Below the pieces are notes generated by a model. The model saw nothing but the letters and a program-made list of their open reading frames with translations. It was not told the DNA's origin and did no database searches. Below are positions 37,730-46,203 of a stretch of 60,828 nucleotides of DNA, piece after piece. This stretch comes from Bacteroidota bacterium (GTDB lineage Bacteria > Bacteroidota > Ignavibacteria > Ignavibacteriales > Melioribacteraceae): the NCBI GenBank assembly GCA_018818165.1, contig JAHISP010000083.1:1-60828 (forward strand). The letters run 5' to 3'. Both the position numbers and the translations under genes were made by a program. Each line of letters begins with the position of its first letter. Position 1 is the first letter of the stretch.

Positions 37730-37764
37730 AATATATAGTGCTATTTTGTTCACTATATATTATG
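37727..37764. promoter_or_regulatory. Perfect 14-bp inverted repeat at the truncated dnaE start
   Basis: CATAATATATAGTG (37727-37740) and CACTATATATTATG (37751-37764) are exact complements separated by CTATTTTGTT. The left arm contains the candidate ATG of the half-dnaE, and the right arm contains its alternative GTG. It could be an operator, an mRNA hairpin blocking translation, or the scar of the rearrangement that removed the 5' half. Confidence 0.6.
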
Positions 37765-37977
37765 AATAATTTACTTCTATTGCAACATTATTTTTACTCT
37801 TTTAGATAAGCCCTAATTTGTCATTAGAGATTTATTCCTATCGACAAATCTGGGGTAAACTTAATTGCAAATAAGGACAATATATCTTTTCAATATTTCC
37901 CATTTGATAGAAAATATTTTGTATATTTAAAGTAATTGAGAAAAAGAAAATAATAATAAAATAAGGTAGAGAGATAT

Positions 37978-38403
37978 TGATATCGCAAGTTGGGCAATTG
38001 CTATTCTATAGTTTACTATTGGAATAGAGGAAAGTCCGAACTCCAAAGAACAGAGTGCCGGGTAACTCCCGGGGGTTATAGTTTATAGCCATAACTACGG
38101 AAAGTGCAACAGAAAATATACTTTCTCGATTTATCGAGATAAAGGTGAAATGGCAGGGTAAGAGCCTACCGCTTTGCTAGTAATAGCAAGGGTCCGTAAT
38201 GGAGTCCCGACTTGTCGGGATCAGTGCAAACCCCACTTGGAGCAAGATCATGTAAAGGATTGTCTGCAAATGCAGAGCAAAGTTGTTCGCTTTGATGATT
38301 CCGGGTAGATCGCTTGATTCTGATAGTAATATCAGAACTAGATAAATAATTGCCATCCCGATTTATCGGGAAACAAAATTCGGCTTACAGATTTGCGATA
38401 TCA
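37978..38403 (+). ncRNA. rnpB: RNase P RNA (type A)
   Basis: Catalytic RNA that trims tRNA 5' leaders. The ends pair perfectly as P1: TGATATCGCAA (37978-37988) with TTGCGATATCA near 38393-38403. Core conserved segments are present in order: GAGGAAAGTCCGAACTCC, AGAGTGCCGGGTAA, GGCAGGGTAAGAGCCTACCGC, GGAGCAAGATCATGT and GGCTTACAGATTTGC. Several variable helices carry simple GC-rich hairpins (CTCGATTTATCGAG, CCCGACTTGTCGGG, TCCCGATTTATCGGGA). It lies 24 nt before recJ on the same strand. Confidence 0.96.
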
Positions 38404-38426
38404 TTTTCTCTCTATAAAATAATACA

Positions 38427-40148
38427 ATGATTGAAAAAAAATGGACAATCAAAGAAGCACCAGATGAACAAACTGTGCTGGCTTTGGCTGATAGCCTTAA
38501 TATATCTAATATATTAGCGACTATACTAATCCACAGGGGTATTACTAATTTCAATGAAGCGAAAATTTATTTCAGACCTGATATGGATTCGCTACATGAC
38601 CCCTTTTTAATGGATGGAATGCAAGAAGCCACAAATAGAATAATTGACGCAATTACAAGCAATGAAAAAATTGTTGTTTATGGGGATTATGATGTTGATG
38701 GAACTTCTTCAGCTGCATTACTTTATCTATTTCTTAAAGAATTAAATGCAAATGTAGAAGTTCATATTCCAAATCGTTTAACAGATGGTTATGGACTTTC
38801 AAATGAATCTATAAACCTTCTTGCCAAAAAAAAGACCAACCTGATAATTACAGTTGATTGTGGAATAACTGCAGTAGATGAAGTTGCTCATGCAACTTCG
38901 CTTGGCATTGATACAATAATTAGCGACCATCACAAGCCAAAGGAAACAATTCCAAATGCAGTAGCAGTGCTCGACCCTCTAAAGCCTGGTTGCAACTACC
39001 CATACAAATATCTCTCTGGTGCTGGTGTTGCATTTAAACTAGCTCGCGCCGTTTCTGATAGAGTAGGTCGTAAAGATGGCATCCTACAATACCTTGATTT
39101 GGTAGCACTTGCAGCCGCCGCTGATATTGTTCCTCTAACTGACGAAAATAGAATTTTGGTTAGAAGAGGAATGGAAATGATAAACAGTAATCCTCGACCT
39201 GGAATATTAGCTTTAATCAAAAAAGCAAAAAAGGAAGTTGGTAGCTTAACTGCCGGGCAAGTTGTTTTTACAATTGCTCCGCGAATAAATGCTGTTGGAA
39301 GAATGGGTGACGCAAAAAGAGCTGTTGATTTATTTATTGAAAAAGATATTGATGAAGCAGATAGAATGGCTCAAATTCTTGAAGATGAAAACTACCAACG
39401 CAGAAAAATTGATGAAATGACTTTTTCGCATGCTGTTTCAATTATTGAGGAAAAAGTTGATTTAGAGAAAGAGGTAGCTATAATAATTCATGTTGATGAA
39501 TGGCATCCCGGAGTAATTGGAATTGTTGCATCACGTGTGGTTGAAAAATACTATCGCCCTGCAATTATGTTGTCAACCGTTGATGGTGTTGCAAAAGGTT
39601 CAGCAAGAAGCATAACGGGGTTTAATATTTACGAAGCACTTCAGGAATGTAACGATATGCTTATTCAATTTGGTGGGCACGAAGCCGCCGCCGGTGTTGC
39701 TATTGAAATTGCAAACATTGACAAATTCAGAATAAAGTTTAATCATGTTTTGAGAGAGAAAATGAAGGAAAAGGATATTGTACCAGAAATAAAAGCTGAT
39801 ATAAATATTTCTCTTTCGGATATTACTCCAAAATTTGTAAGAATTCTTGACCAATTTGCACCGTTTGGTCCGGGAAATATGCGCCCAGTATTTGTAGCAA
39901 AAAATGTACAACTTGCAAATTACCCAAGAATTGTTGGTAATAATCATTTACTTACAACCATAAAACAAAATGGAGGGGATAAGGTGTTTGATGCCATTGG
40001 ATTCAACTTAGGATATTTTGCTGAAATTATTGCTAAAGATAGAGATTTAATTGATATTGTTTTTACAATTGAAAAAATTTCTAGAAATGGGGTTTCATAT
40101 CCCCAAATTAGATTGAAAGATATTAAAGTTAAAGAAAACGTTAATTAA
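38427..40148 (+). CDS. recJ: Single-stranded-DNA-specific exonuclease RecJ
   Basis: 5'-3' ssDNA exonuclease of the DHH superfamily, used in recombination and mismatch repair. The 573 residues show metal-binding motifs DYDVDGTSSAALLYLF (about 93-108), ITVDCGITAVDE and IISDHHKPKETIP (DHH), YKYLSGAGVAFKLARAV, a DHHA1 domain with FGGHEAAAGVAIEIA, and the C-terminal OB fold FAPFGPGNMRPVFVAKNV. Length is normal. The following yebC starts 15 nt after the stop, so recJ-yebC-ruvC-ruvA probably form one operon. Confidence 0.96.
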   Translation: MIEKKWTIKEAPDEQTVLALADSLNISNILATILIHRGITNFNEAKIYFRPDMDSLHDPFLMDGMQEATNRIIDAITSNEKIVVYGDYDVDGTSSAALLYLFLKELNANVEVHIPNRLTDGYGLSNESINLLAKKKTNLIITVDCGITAVDEVAHATSLGIDTIISDHHKPKETIPNAVAVLDPLKPGCNYPYKYLSGAGVAFKLARAVSDRVGRKDGILQYLDLVALAAAADIVPLTDENRILVRRGMEMINSNPRPGILALIKKAKKEVGSLTAGQVVFTIAPRINAVGRMGDAKRAVDLFIEKDIDEADRMAQILEDENYQRRKIDEMTFSHAVSIIEEKVDLEKEVAIIIHVDEWHPGVIGIVASRVVEKYYRPAIMLSTVDGVAKGSARSITGFNIYEALQECNDMLIQFGGHEAAAGVAIEIANIDKFRIKFNHVLREKMKEKDIVPEIKADINISLSDITPKFVRILDQFAPFGPGNMRPVFVAKNVQLANYPRIVGNNHLLTTIKQNGGDKVFDAIGFNLGYFAEIIAKDRDLIDIVFTIEKISRNGVSYPQIRLKDIKVKENVN

Positions 40149-40163
40149 TTTATAGGAGTTATT

Positions 40164-40889
40164 ATGTCAGGTCACTCTAAGTGGTCAACCATAAAGAGAA
40201 AAAAAGAGGCTCTCGATCAAAAACGCGGAAAAATATTTACGAAATTAATTAAAGAAATTACCGTTGCTGCTAAAATAGGTGGTGGAGATGTTGATGCAAA
40301 TCCACGATTAAGACTAGCAGTTGATAATGCAAAATCCGCGAATATGCCTTTAGATAATATTGAAAGAGCCATAAAAAAAGCTACTGGCGAATTGGAAGGT
40401 GTAACATTCTTAGAATTAATGTATGAAGGTTATGGTCCATCTGGTGTTGCATTTATTGTTGAATGCTTAACTGACAATAAAAATAGAACTGTTGCAGAAG
40501 TTAGACATCTGTTTACAAAACATGGTAACGGACTTGGAGAAACTGGCTCTGTTGCTTGGATGTTCGATAGAAAAGGTATTATTACTCTTCCTGCTCAAGG
40601 AAAGGCAGAAGATGAAATTTTTGAAATAATTCTTGAAGCTGGTGCTGATGATTTGCAAACAGAAGAAGATTTTTTTGAAGTTACAACCTCAGTAGATTCA
40701 TTTGAAACTGTTCGCAAAGCACTTGTTGATGCAGGACTTGAAATAGAAAATGCTTCTTTACAATGGATTGCAAAAAACACAATTGAAGTTGAAGGTGAAC
40801 AATCTGAAAAAGTTGAAAAGCTTTTTGATATGCTTGATGATAGCGACGACGTGCAAAATGTATATTCAAATGCTGACTTTAACGAATAA
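40164..40889 (+). CDS. yebC: YebC/PmpR family protein (TACO1-like)
   Basis: 241 residues starting MSGHSKWSTIKRKKEALDQK, the near-invariant YebC N-terminus. MYEGYGPSGVAFIVECLTDN, then RTVAEVRHLFTKHGNGLG and GSVAWMFDRKGII follow. The family was described as transcriptional regulators. More recent work links it to translation of difficult sequences such as proline stretches, as for mitochondrial TACO1. It commonly neighbours ruvC, as here. A good site (ATAGGAGTTATT) precedes the ATG. Confidence 0.96.
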   Translation: MSGHSKWSTIKRKKEALDQKRGKIFTKLIKEITVAAKIGGGDVDANPRLRLAVDNAKSANMPLDNIERAIKKATGELEGVTFLELMYEGYGPSGVAFIVECLTDNKNRTVAEVRHLFTKHGNGLGETGSVAWMFDRKGIITLPAQGKAEDEIFEIILEAGADDLQTEEDFFEVTTSVDSFETVRKALVDAGLEIENASLQWIAKNTIEVEGEQSEKVEKLFDMLDDSDDVQNVYSNADFNE

Positions 40890-40904
40890 ATTAAAATCCA
40901 TATT

Positions 40905-41438
40905 ATGATTATTATTGGAGTAGATCCCGGAACCATAATTACTGGTTTCGGGATTGTTAAATATGAAAATAGCAAGCTAAGTTATTTATATTCAGGAATA
41001 ATTAAAACACCTACAACCAAAGAAATTCCTCCTAGATTAGAATCAATTTATAACGAACTAACACGACTTATAAAGCTATATAACCCATCACAATTTGCTA
41101 TTGAAACTGTATTTTATAATAACAATGTTCAATCCATTTTAAAAATTGGATATGTAAGAGGAATATCGCTGTTAGCTGCGCAACAACACAAACTTGAGAT
41201 TAATGAATACTCACCACGTGAAATTAAAAAATCAGTTGTGGGTAATGGTGCTGCATCCAAAGAGCAAGTTCAGTTTATGATTAAAAAATTGCTAAGTTTG
41301 AATATTGATTTTCCAAAATTTGACGAAAGTGATGCAATTGCAATTGCAATATGCCATGCTTTCAAAAAAGATTCACTTTCACACAAAAGTGGAAGTTGGA
41401 AAAAATTTATTGATGCTAATCCAGATAAAGTTTTATAA
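40905..41438 (+). CDS. ruvC: Holliday junction resolvase RuvC
   Basis: Endonuclease that resolves Holliday junctions with RuvAB. The 177 residues contain the catalytic acidic residues: Asp in IIGVDPGTIITGFGIVKYEN, Glu in FAIETVFYNNNVQSILKIGY, and the Asp pair in PKFDESDAIAIAICHAF. The junction-binding loop precedes SPREIKKSVVGNGAASKEQV. It lies 15 nt after yebC and 17 nt before ruvA. ruvB is not in the window. Confidence 0.96.
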   Translation: MIIIGVDPGTIITGFGIVKYENSKLSYLYSGIIKTPTTKEIPPRLESIYNELTRLIKLYNPSQFAIETVFYNNNVQSILKIGYVRGISLLAAQQHKLEINEYSPREIKKSVVGNGAASKEQVQFMIKKLLSLNIDFPKFDESDAIAIAICHAFKKDSLSHKSGSWKKFIDANPDKVL

Positions 41439-41455
41439 AATTATATGGCAAAAAA

Positions 41456-42049
41456 ATGATTGGATATTTAACAGGCAAAATAATTACAAAAAAACCAACT
41501 CAAATTTTATTAGATGTAAATGGTGTTGGTTATATAATTAATATTACAATTTCTACTTATGAATCTTTATCCAAAAATAATGGGGAAAATGTTTCACTTT
41601 ATACTTATTTAAATGTTCGCGAAGATGCACTTATTCTCTTCGGCTTTTCTACAATATCTGAAAAAGAAATGTTTGAACTGCTAATTAGTGTTAATGGAGT
41701 TGGGCCTAAATCGGCGCAATCAATTCTTTCTGGAATACAGATTGATGAATTACATACAGCACTGAGAAATAACGACTTGAGTAGAATTATTGCAATTCCT
41801 GGAATTGGCAAGAAAACTGGAGAAAGATTATTAATTGAATTAAGAGATAAAGTTGAAAAACTTTCTGATAGTTTCGCATTTTCATCCGATAGTAATTATG
41901 GAATAAAAAATGATGCAATTTTAGCATTGTCTCAACTTGGATATAATCAAAAAGTGGCTGAAAAAGCTGTAAGATCCATTTTAAGCGAATTAGAAAACCC
42001 TTCGTTGGAAACTTTAGTTAAAAATTCACTTAGTCTTCTTAATAAATAG
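41456..42049 (+). CDS. ruvA: Holliday junction DNA helicase subunit RuvA
   Basis: Tetrameric junction-binding protein that loads the RuvB motor. The 197 residues have the N-terminal OB domain (MIGYLTGKIITKKPTQILLD), two helix-hairpin-helix motifs (LLISVNGVGPKSAQSILSGI and RIIAIPGIGKKTGERLLIEL), and the C-terminal domain III (ALSQLGYNQKVAEKAVRSIL) that contacts RuvB. It is the last recognised recombination gene of the recJ-ruvA block. Confidence 0.96.
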   Translation: MIGYLTGKIITKKPTQILLDVNGVGYIINITISTYESLSKNNGENVSLYTYLNVREDALILFGFSTISEKEMFELLISVNGVGPKSAQSILSGIQIDELHTALRNNDLSRIIAIPGIGKKTGERLLIELRDKVEKLSDSFAFSSDSNYGIKNDAILALSQLGYNQKVAEKAVRSILSELENPSLETLVKNSLSLLNK

Positions 42050-42208
42050 TTTTTCATTTTGGGATAAATTTATACCTAAAATTTTTCTTGTTTTTTAAAT
42101 TTTTGTTGAATAACTTGCAGTCAAAATTAAACAAATCACTTACAATAAAGGAAAAACTATAGAATATATCTCTACCATTATTATTATTTACTACTGTAGA
42201 GGTCCTTT

Positions 42209-42325
42209 ATGGAATTATTATTACTTATAGTTTTAACTATTATTTTTCTTGTTTCGCTTTCAATTATATTTAAAATCAATCCAATTAAAAACCATTTTTC
42301 ATTCATAAAAAAAAGGAATAGATGA
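42209..42325 (+). CDS. Small hydrophobic membrane protein (38 aa)
   Basis: A short frame, MELLLLIVLTIIFLVSLSII, followed by FKINPIKNHF and a basic tail ending KKRNR. It forms one membrane helix with a positive C-terminus. GTAGAGGTCC lies just upstream of the ATG as a possible ribosome-binding site. No family is recognised. It is too short for most gene callers and AT-rich DNA makes hydrophobic frames common, so support is modest. Confidence 0.4.
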   Translation: MELLLLIVLTIIFLVSLSIIFKINPIKNHFSFIKKRNR

Positions 42326-42415
42326 TACTTTTCTACTTTTGTCATTTTGTGACACTATTTTATTCGTTATAACTAAAATTGAAAATATCATTATCCACTA
42401 ACTTATGGAGCTATT

Positions 42416-42673
42416 ATGGAAGCAAGAGAAAGTGTGTTTCGAAACCCAATTTCTGAATTAATCAGTGATGAAATTTTTTATCTATTAAAAGATAGAAATT
42501 TAATTAATGAAAAAAACTTAAGAGATTACCAAATTAAAAAGAAATTTAAAGCCCTTAGAAGTAACTCAATTAATTCTACAGAAGCTATTGAAGTAATAAG
42601 ACAAGATTACCCATACTTGCAATTTGATTCCATTAGAAAAATAATATATTTGGGAAATAAAGAACCCATTTAG
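42416..42673 (+). CDS. Hypothetical protein (85 aa)
   Basis: 85 residues, mostly helical and charged (FRNPISELISDEIFYLLKDR, LRDYQIKKKFKALRSNSINS, then TEAIEVIRQDYPYLQFDSIR). The ATG follows TATGGAGCTATT, a convincing ribosome-binding site. No cysteines, membrane helix or signal peptide. The domain is not recognised; the pattern resembles a small winged-helix or helix-turn-helix fold, but this is a guess. A convergent terminator follows. Confidence 0.65.
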   Translation: MEARESVFRNPISELISDEIFYLLKDRNLINEKNLRDYQIKKKFKALRSNSINSTEAIEVIRQDYPYLQFDSIRKIIYLGNKEPI

Positions 42674-42682
42674 TTAATAATA

Positions 42683-42719
42683 TTAAGAGAGAGTGGGTTG
42701 GTATAATCCACTCTCTTAA
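42683..42719. terminator. Convergent terminator hairpin
   Basis: AGAGAGTGG (42688-42696) and CCACTCTCT (42708-42716) pair around an 11-nt loop, with A/T-rich flanks. It sits between two genes that face each other and probably serves both. Confidence 0.6.
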
Positions 42720-42720
42720 C

Positions 42721-43944
42721 TTATGCTTTATCCAACGAAAAGCTAAAAGTAGCACCAAATCCTTCTGTACTATCAGCCCAAATTTTGCCATTGTTTTTTT
42801 CTAGTAATTCTCTACATAAAATAAGACCAAGTCCAGTGCCAGATTCGTTAGCAGTTCCAACAGTTGTTAAATGTTCATCAAGTTTAAATAATTTATTCAA
42901 ATTTTCAACACTAATTCCAACACCAGTATCTTTAATATGAATTATTACTTTTCCACTATTCTCTTCAGACGTAATATCAATGTCACCATTTCTTTTAGTA
43001 AATTTAATTGCGTTTGAAATTAAATTTTGCATCACAGAACTAATCATTGTTTTATCACCAATTATATTATGTGATAAATCAATACTATTCTTAATTTTAA
43101 TACTCTTTTTAGAAGCAAGATTTTCCAAAAGCATAATTGTCTTACTTGCTAAATCTGCCATATCTAGTTTTTCTTGCGTTTTGCTAAATCTTCCAGTCTT
43201 AATTTGTGCCCATTGCAATAAATTTAGCAATAAATTATATACGCTATGGGCTGATATATTAATCTCCTTTGAAAAAGACCTTATTTCTTCCATTGATAAT
43301 TCTGGCAAATCTTCAACCAAAAACTCAGATAAGTTAAGCAAAGCATTAAATGGGCTTTTCAAATCATGTGCAATTATTGAAAAAAATTTATCTTTTTCAT
43401 CATTTATTTTTTTTAATTCATCCTCAGAAATTTTTAGTTGTATATTTAAATTTGCTAATTCCTCATTATATTCTCGCAGAAGTTTTTCTTGTAGCTTTGT
43501 TTCAGTAACATCTCTAATTATTCCAGTATAGCCCAAAACTTTGCCTGCATCATTCTTTAACATAAATGATGTTTCAGTTACAATTATTTCTTTTCCACTT
43601 TTATTTTTAATTTTAATCTCATAATCCTTTACAAATCCATCATTTTCAATCTTTTCTATTAATCTATCTCTTTCTTCTGGATTAACATATAAATCCTCAG
43701 CAATATTAATTTTCATAATATCTTCTTTGGAATCATATCCAAAAAGCTCAATTCCAGATGGATTTATATCCAACAATTTTCCCTCTGGTGTGCTTTCATA
43801 CAAAACATCTTTTAACTCCATAAAAAGATTATGATATTTCTTCTCTGTGCTTAAAATGGAAGCTCTATTTTTCTCATCCAAAATATTCTTAAGTCTTTCA
43901 TTTTCGCTTCGGAGTTCTTCAAGTTCTTTATTATAATTTTCCAT
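42721..43944 (-). CDS. PAS-domain sensor histidine kinase
   Basis: 407 residues from the ATG at 43944, which has ACAGGT upstream; an in-frame ATG at 43995 would add 17 residues unlike the family. An N-terminal coiled coil (NKELEELRSENERLKNILDE) precedes a PAS domain (LFMELKDVLYESTPEGKLLD through GYTGIIRDVTETKLQE). A second coiled coil follows, then the kinase core: H-box FFSIIAHDLKSPFNALLNLS, N-box VMQNLISNAIKFTKR, G-boxes HIKDTGVGIS and GTGLGLILCRELLEKNNGKI. No membrane helix, so it is cytoplasmic. No partner regulator is adjacent. Confidence 0.92.
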   Translation of the reverse strand: MENYNKELEELRSENERLKNILDEKNRASILSTEKKYHNLFMELKDVLYESTPEGKLLDINPSGIELFGYDSKEDIMKINIAEDLYVNPEERDRLIEKIENDGFVKDYEIKIKNKSGKEIIVTETSFMLKNDAGKVLGYTGIIRDVTETKLQEKLLREYNEELANLNIQLKISEDELKKINDEKDKFFSIIAHDLKSPFNALLNLSEFLVEDLPELSMEEIRSFSKEINISAHSVYNLLLNLLQWAQIKTGRFSKTQEKLDMADLASKTIMLLENLASKKSIKIKNSIDLSHNIIGDKTMISSVMQNLISNAIKFTKRNGDIDITSEENSGKVIIHIKDTGVGISVENLNKLFKLDEHLTTVGTANESGTGLGLILCRELLEKNNGKIWADSTEGFGATFSFSLDKA

Positions 43945-44023
43945 ATTAAACCTGTTAAATAATTTATTGGTAAATTTGCAGTTAATATACATCATTTAAT
44001 AATTAGATAATAAATAATTTGAT

Positions 44024-44776
44024 ATGGTTGAAATTTTCCAATTAATTCTCCTTTTTATTTTTGGCATAATTGCCGGAATAATAAACGTAAATGCTGGTGG
44101 AGGTTCAACCTTAACTTTACCAATGCTTCTTTTTCTTGGCTTGGATGGAGCAGTTGCAAACGGAACAAATAGAATTGCTATTCTATTTCAAAATACCTCA
44201 GCTGTTTTGTCATTCAAAAATCAAAACCATTCACAATTTAAATTAAGTTTTAAATTGGCTTTATTTACGCTGCCTGGTGCTATTTTAGGAGCCTATTCAG
44301 CAATACGAATTAGCAATGACTTATTTGAAAAAATACTTGCTGTAATTATGATTGGCGTAATAGTAACTATGTTACTTCCTAAAAAATCTGTTGAAACAGT
44401 AAGCGAATTAACCAAAAAGCAAAACTTTTACGTCTATTTGGCTATGTTTGGCGTAGGCTTTTATGGTGGATTTATTCAAGTTGGCGTTGGATTTTTATTA
44501 ATGGCATCGCTTCACTATTTAATGAAACAATCGCTAGTTTTTGTAAATATGCACAAAGTTTTTATAGTTCTTATTTATACTATTCCTGCATTATTAATAT
44601 TTATTCTTTCTAATAATGTAAATTGGGGATTTGGATTTATACTAGCAGCGGGTAATATGATTGGCGCATGGTGGGGAGCAAAATTTTCTGTGAAAGGTGG
44701 CGATAAGGTTATTAAAATTATCTTAATTATTGCTATTAGTATAATGTCCTTAAAATTATTTGGAGCATTTGGATGA
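44024..44776 (+). CDS. TauE/SafE-family membrane transporter
   Basis: A 250-residue polytopic protein with about eight membrane helices in two related halves. Each half starts with a Gly/Asn-rich motif (IAGIINVNAGGGSTLTLPML and GVGFYGGFIQVGVGFLLMAS). These are typical of the TauE/SafE (DUF81) family, proposed exporters of sulfite or organosulfur anions. The transported substrate here is unknown. The stop overlaps the start of the next methyltransferase gene (ATGA), suggesting co-expression. Confidence 0.9.
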   Translation: MVEIFQLILLFIFGIIAGIINVNAGGGSTLTLPMLLFLGLDGAVANGTNRIAILFQNTSAVLSFKNQNHSQFKLSFKLALFTLPGAILGAYSAIRISNDLFEKILAVIMIGVIVTMLLPKKSVETVSELTKKQNFYVYLAMFGVGFYGGFIQVGVGFLLMASLHYLMKQSLVFVNMHKVFIVLIYTIPALLIFILSNNVNWGFGFILAAGNMIGAWWGAKFSVKGGDKVIKIILIIAISIMSLKLFGAFG

Positions 44777-45396
44777 AGAACAAATTTCATTGGTATGATG
44801 GACTTTTTTACGATAAAATGATTGCACCCAATCAAGATGATACTTTCCAAATTATGCGAGAAATGATGAACCCAAATTCATCCGTAATAGATATTGGAAC
44901 TGGAACTGGAAGATTTGTATTTCAAGCATCAAATACGTTTAGAAAAATAGTTGGGGTTGATTTATCTTCTCGAAATATAAATTTTGCCAATTCTCAATTA
45001 GAAAAATCAAATTTTACAAACATCTCTTTCCTTCATGCTAATGCAACCGAAATAAAATCCCATTTTCCCGAAAAATTTGATTATTCAACTGTTTCATATG
45101 TAATTCATGAAATGCCTTACGAAATGAGATTAACTGTATTAAAAGCTATGAATGAAATTTCAAATACAATAATAATTGGCGATTATTTTGTTCCTCAACC
45201 CAAAAATATAAGAGGAATTTCTAACAGAATTGCGGAATTTCTTGCTGGAACTGATCATTTCAATAATTATCGCAATTTCACAAAGCACAATGGAATTTAT
45301 GGATTGGTTGAAACTCTTGGAATGTTAATAGTTCAAGAAAAAATTGGTGTTCATGGTACTTCGCATATTGTTAGAATTAATAAGAAAATTGACTAA
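44773..45396 (+). CDS. Class I SAM-dependent methyltransferase
   Basis: 207 residues with a Rossmann methyltransferase core. The SAM-binding motif I is SVIDIGTGTGRFVFQAS (about 36-52), the acidic loop GVDLSSRNINFANSQL, and motif IV region FDYSTVSYVIHEMPYEMR. The YVIHEMP segment recalls small-molecule methyltransferases. Substrate is unknown. It is translationally coupled to the TauE-like transporter and followed 42 nt later by the YwiC-like gene; the three may form a cluster. Confidence 0.85.
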   Translation: MKNKFHWYDGLFYDKMIAPNQDDTFQIMREMMNPNSSVIDIGTGTGRFVFQASNTFRKIVGVDLSSRNINFANSQLEKSNFTNISFLHANATEIKSHFPEKFDYSTVSYVIHEMPYEMRLTVLKAMNEISNTIIIGDYFVPQPKNIRGISNRIAEFLAGTDHFNNYRNFTKHNGIYGLVETLGMLIVQEKIGVHGTSHIVRINKKID

Positions 45397-45438
45397 CAAT
45401 ATTATAAATCAAAATACAATTAATAGAAAGAAGTTAAA

Positions 45439-46203
45439 ATGTTGTTAAATAAAGTGGCAATACCAAAGGAACACGGAGCGTGGGGATTTGTGTTGGAACC
45501 ACTAATACTTTCACTAATAGTTGCCTTCTCAGTAAATGGATTATTGCTTGCACTTGCATCATTTATACTATTTTTAGCAAATCAGCCAATTAAAATTATT
45601 TTTACAAAATCTATATCAACCAAACATAAATCAGCGGCGACTAAAATTCTATTCTTTTATTCAAGTATTATCTTTCTGTTATTTGTTGCCATTATTGTAA
45701 ATGCAAAAATAGTTTATTTACTTCCATACGCATTTGGATTATTAGTAATGTTACTTTTCCTTTTTTTTCAGATAAATAATTTGGGAAGATATTTATTTTT
45801 TGAATTTATTCCATCTTTTGGTATTACTCTAATGGCTATTTCAATAGTGCTAATGAATGGTTCGTTTCAATATAATGTGTGGATTTTTGGAATTCTATTG
45901 CTTAGCCGCGCAATTCCAACAATTATTTATGTAAATGCAAAAGTTAAAGAGGTAAAAAGGAAAGATTATTCAAAAGCCGCAACGAATTTAACAAATTCAA
46001 TATCGGTTTTAATTATTTTTTTATTGGGATGGAATTCTTTGCTTCCAGAATTATCTTTTTTAGCTTCAATTATTCTTTTACTTCGTTCAGAGATAGGATT
46101 TTCAAAATTAAACTTTACAAAAACTGTTAAACAAATTGGAATTGCAGAATTTGTTTACGGTTCTCTATTTGTTGTAATAAATGGAATAGTGTTTTTAATT
46201 TAG
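45439..46203 (+). CDS. YwiC-like membrane protein
   Basis: 254 residues and about eight membrane helices. The N-terminus VAIPKEHGAWGFVLEPLILS contains the PKEHGAWG signature of the YwiC-like family. This family has a UbiA-like topology; function is unknown, and in some bacteria it lies near nitrate-respiration genes. The stop codon overlaps the stop of convergent recQ by two bases, which leaves no room for a terminator between them. Confidence 0.85.
   Translation: MLLNKVAIPKEHGAWGFVLEPLILSLIVAFSVNGLLLALASFILFLANQPIKIIFTKSISTKHKSAATKILFFYSSIIFLLFVAIIVNAKIVYLLPYAFGLLVMLLFLFFQINNLGRYLFFEFIPSFGITLMAISIVLMNGSFQYNVWIFGILLLSRAIPTIIYVNAKVKEVKRKDYSKAATNLTNSISVLIIFLLGWNSLLPELSFLASIILLLRSEIGFSKLNFTKTVKQIGIAEFVYGSLFVVINGIVFLI

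Noticed and set aside
37968-38414. TAGAGAGA/TCTCTCTA outer repeat flanking rnpB as an independent mobile element
   Set aside because: It is simply an extension of the RNase P P1 pairing and needs no other explanation.
40595-40975. 126-codon minus-strand frame opposite yebC/ruvC
   Set aside because: Ser-rich antisense shadow; yebC and ruvC are certain on the plus strand.
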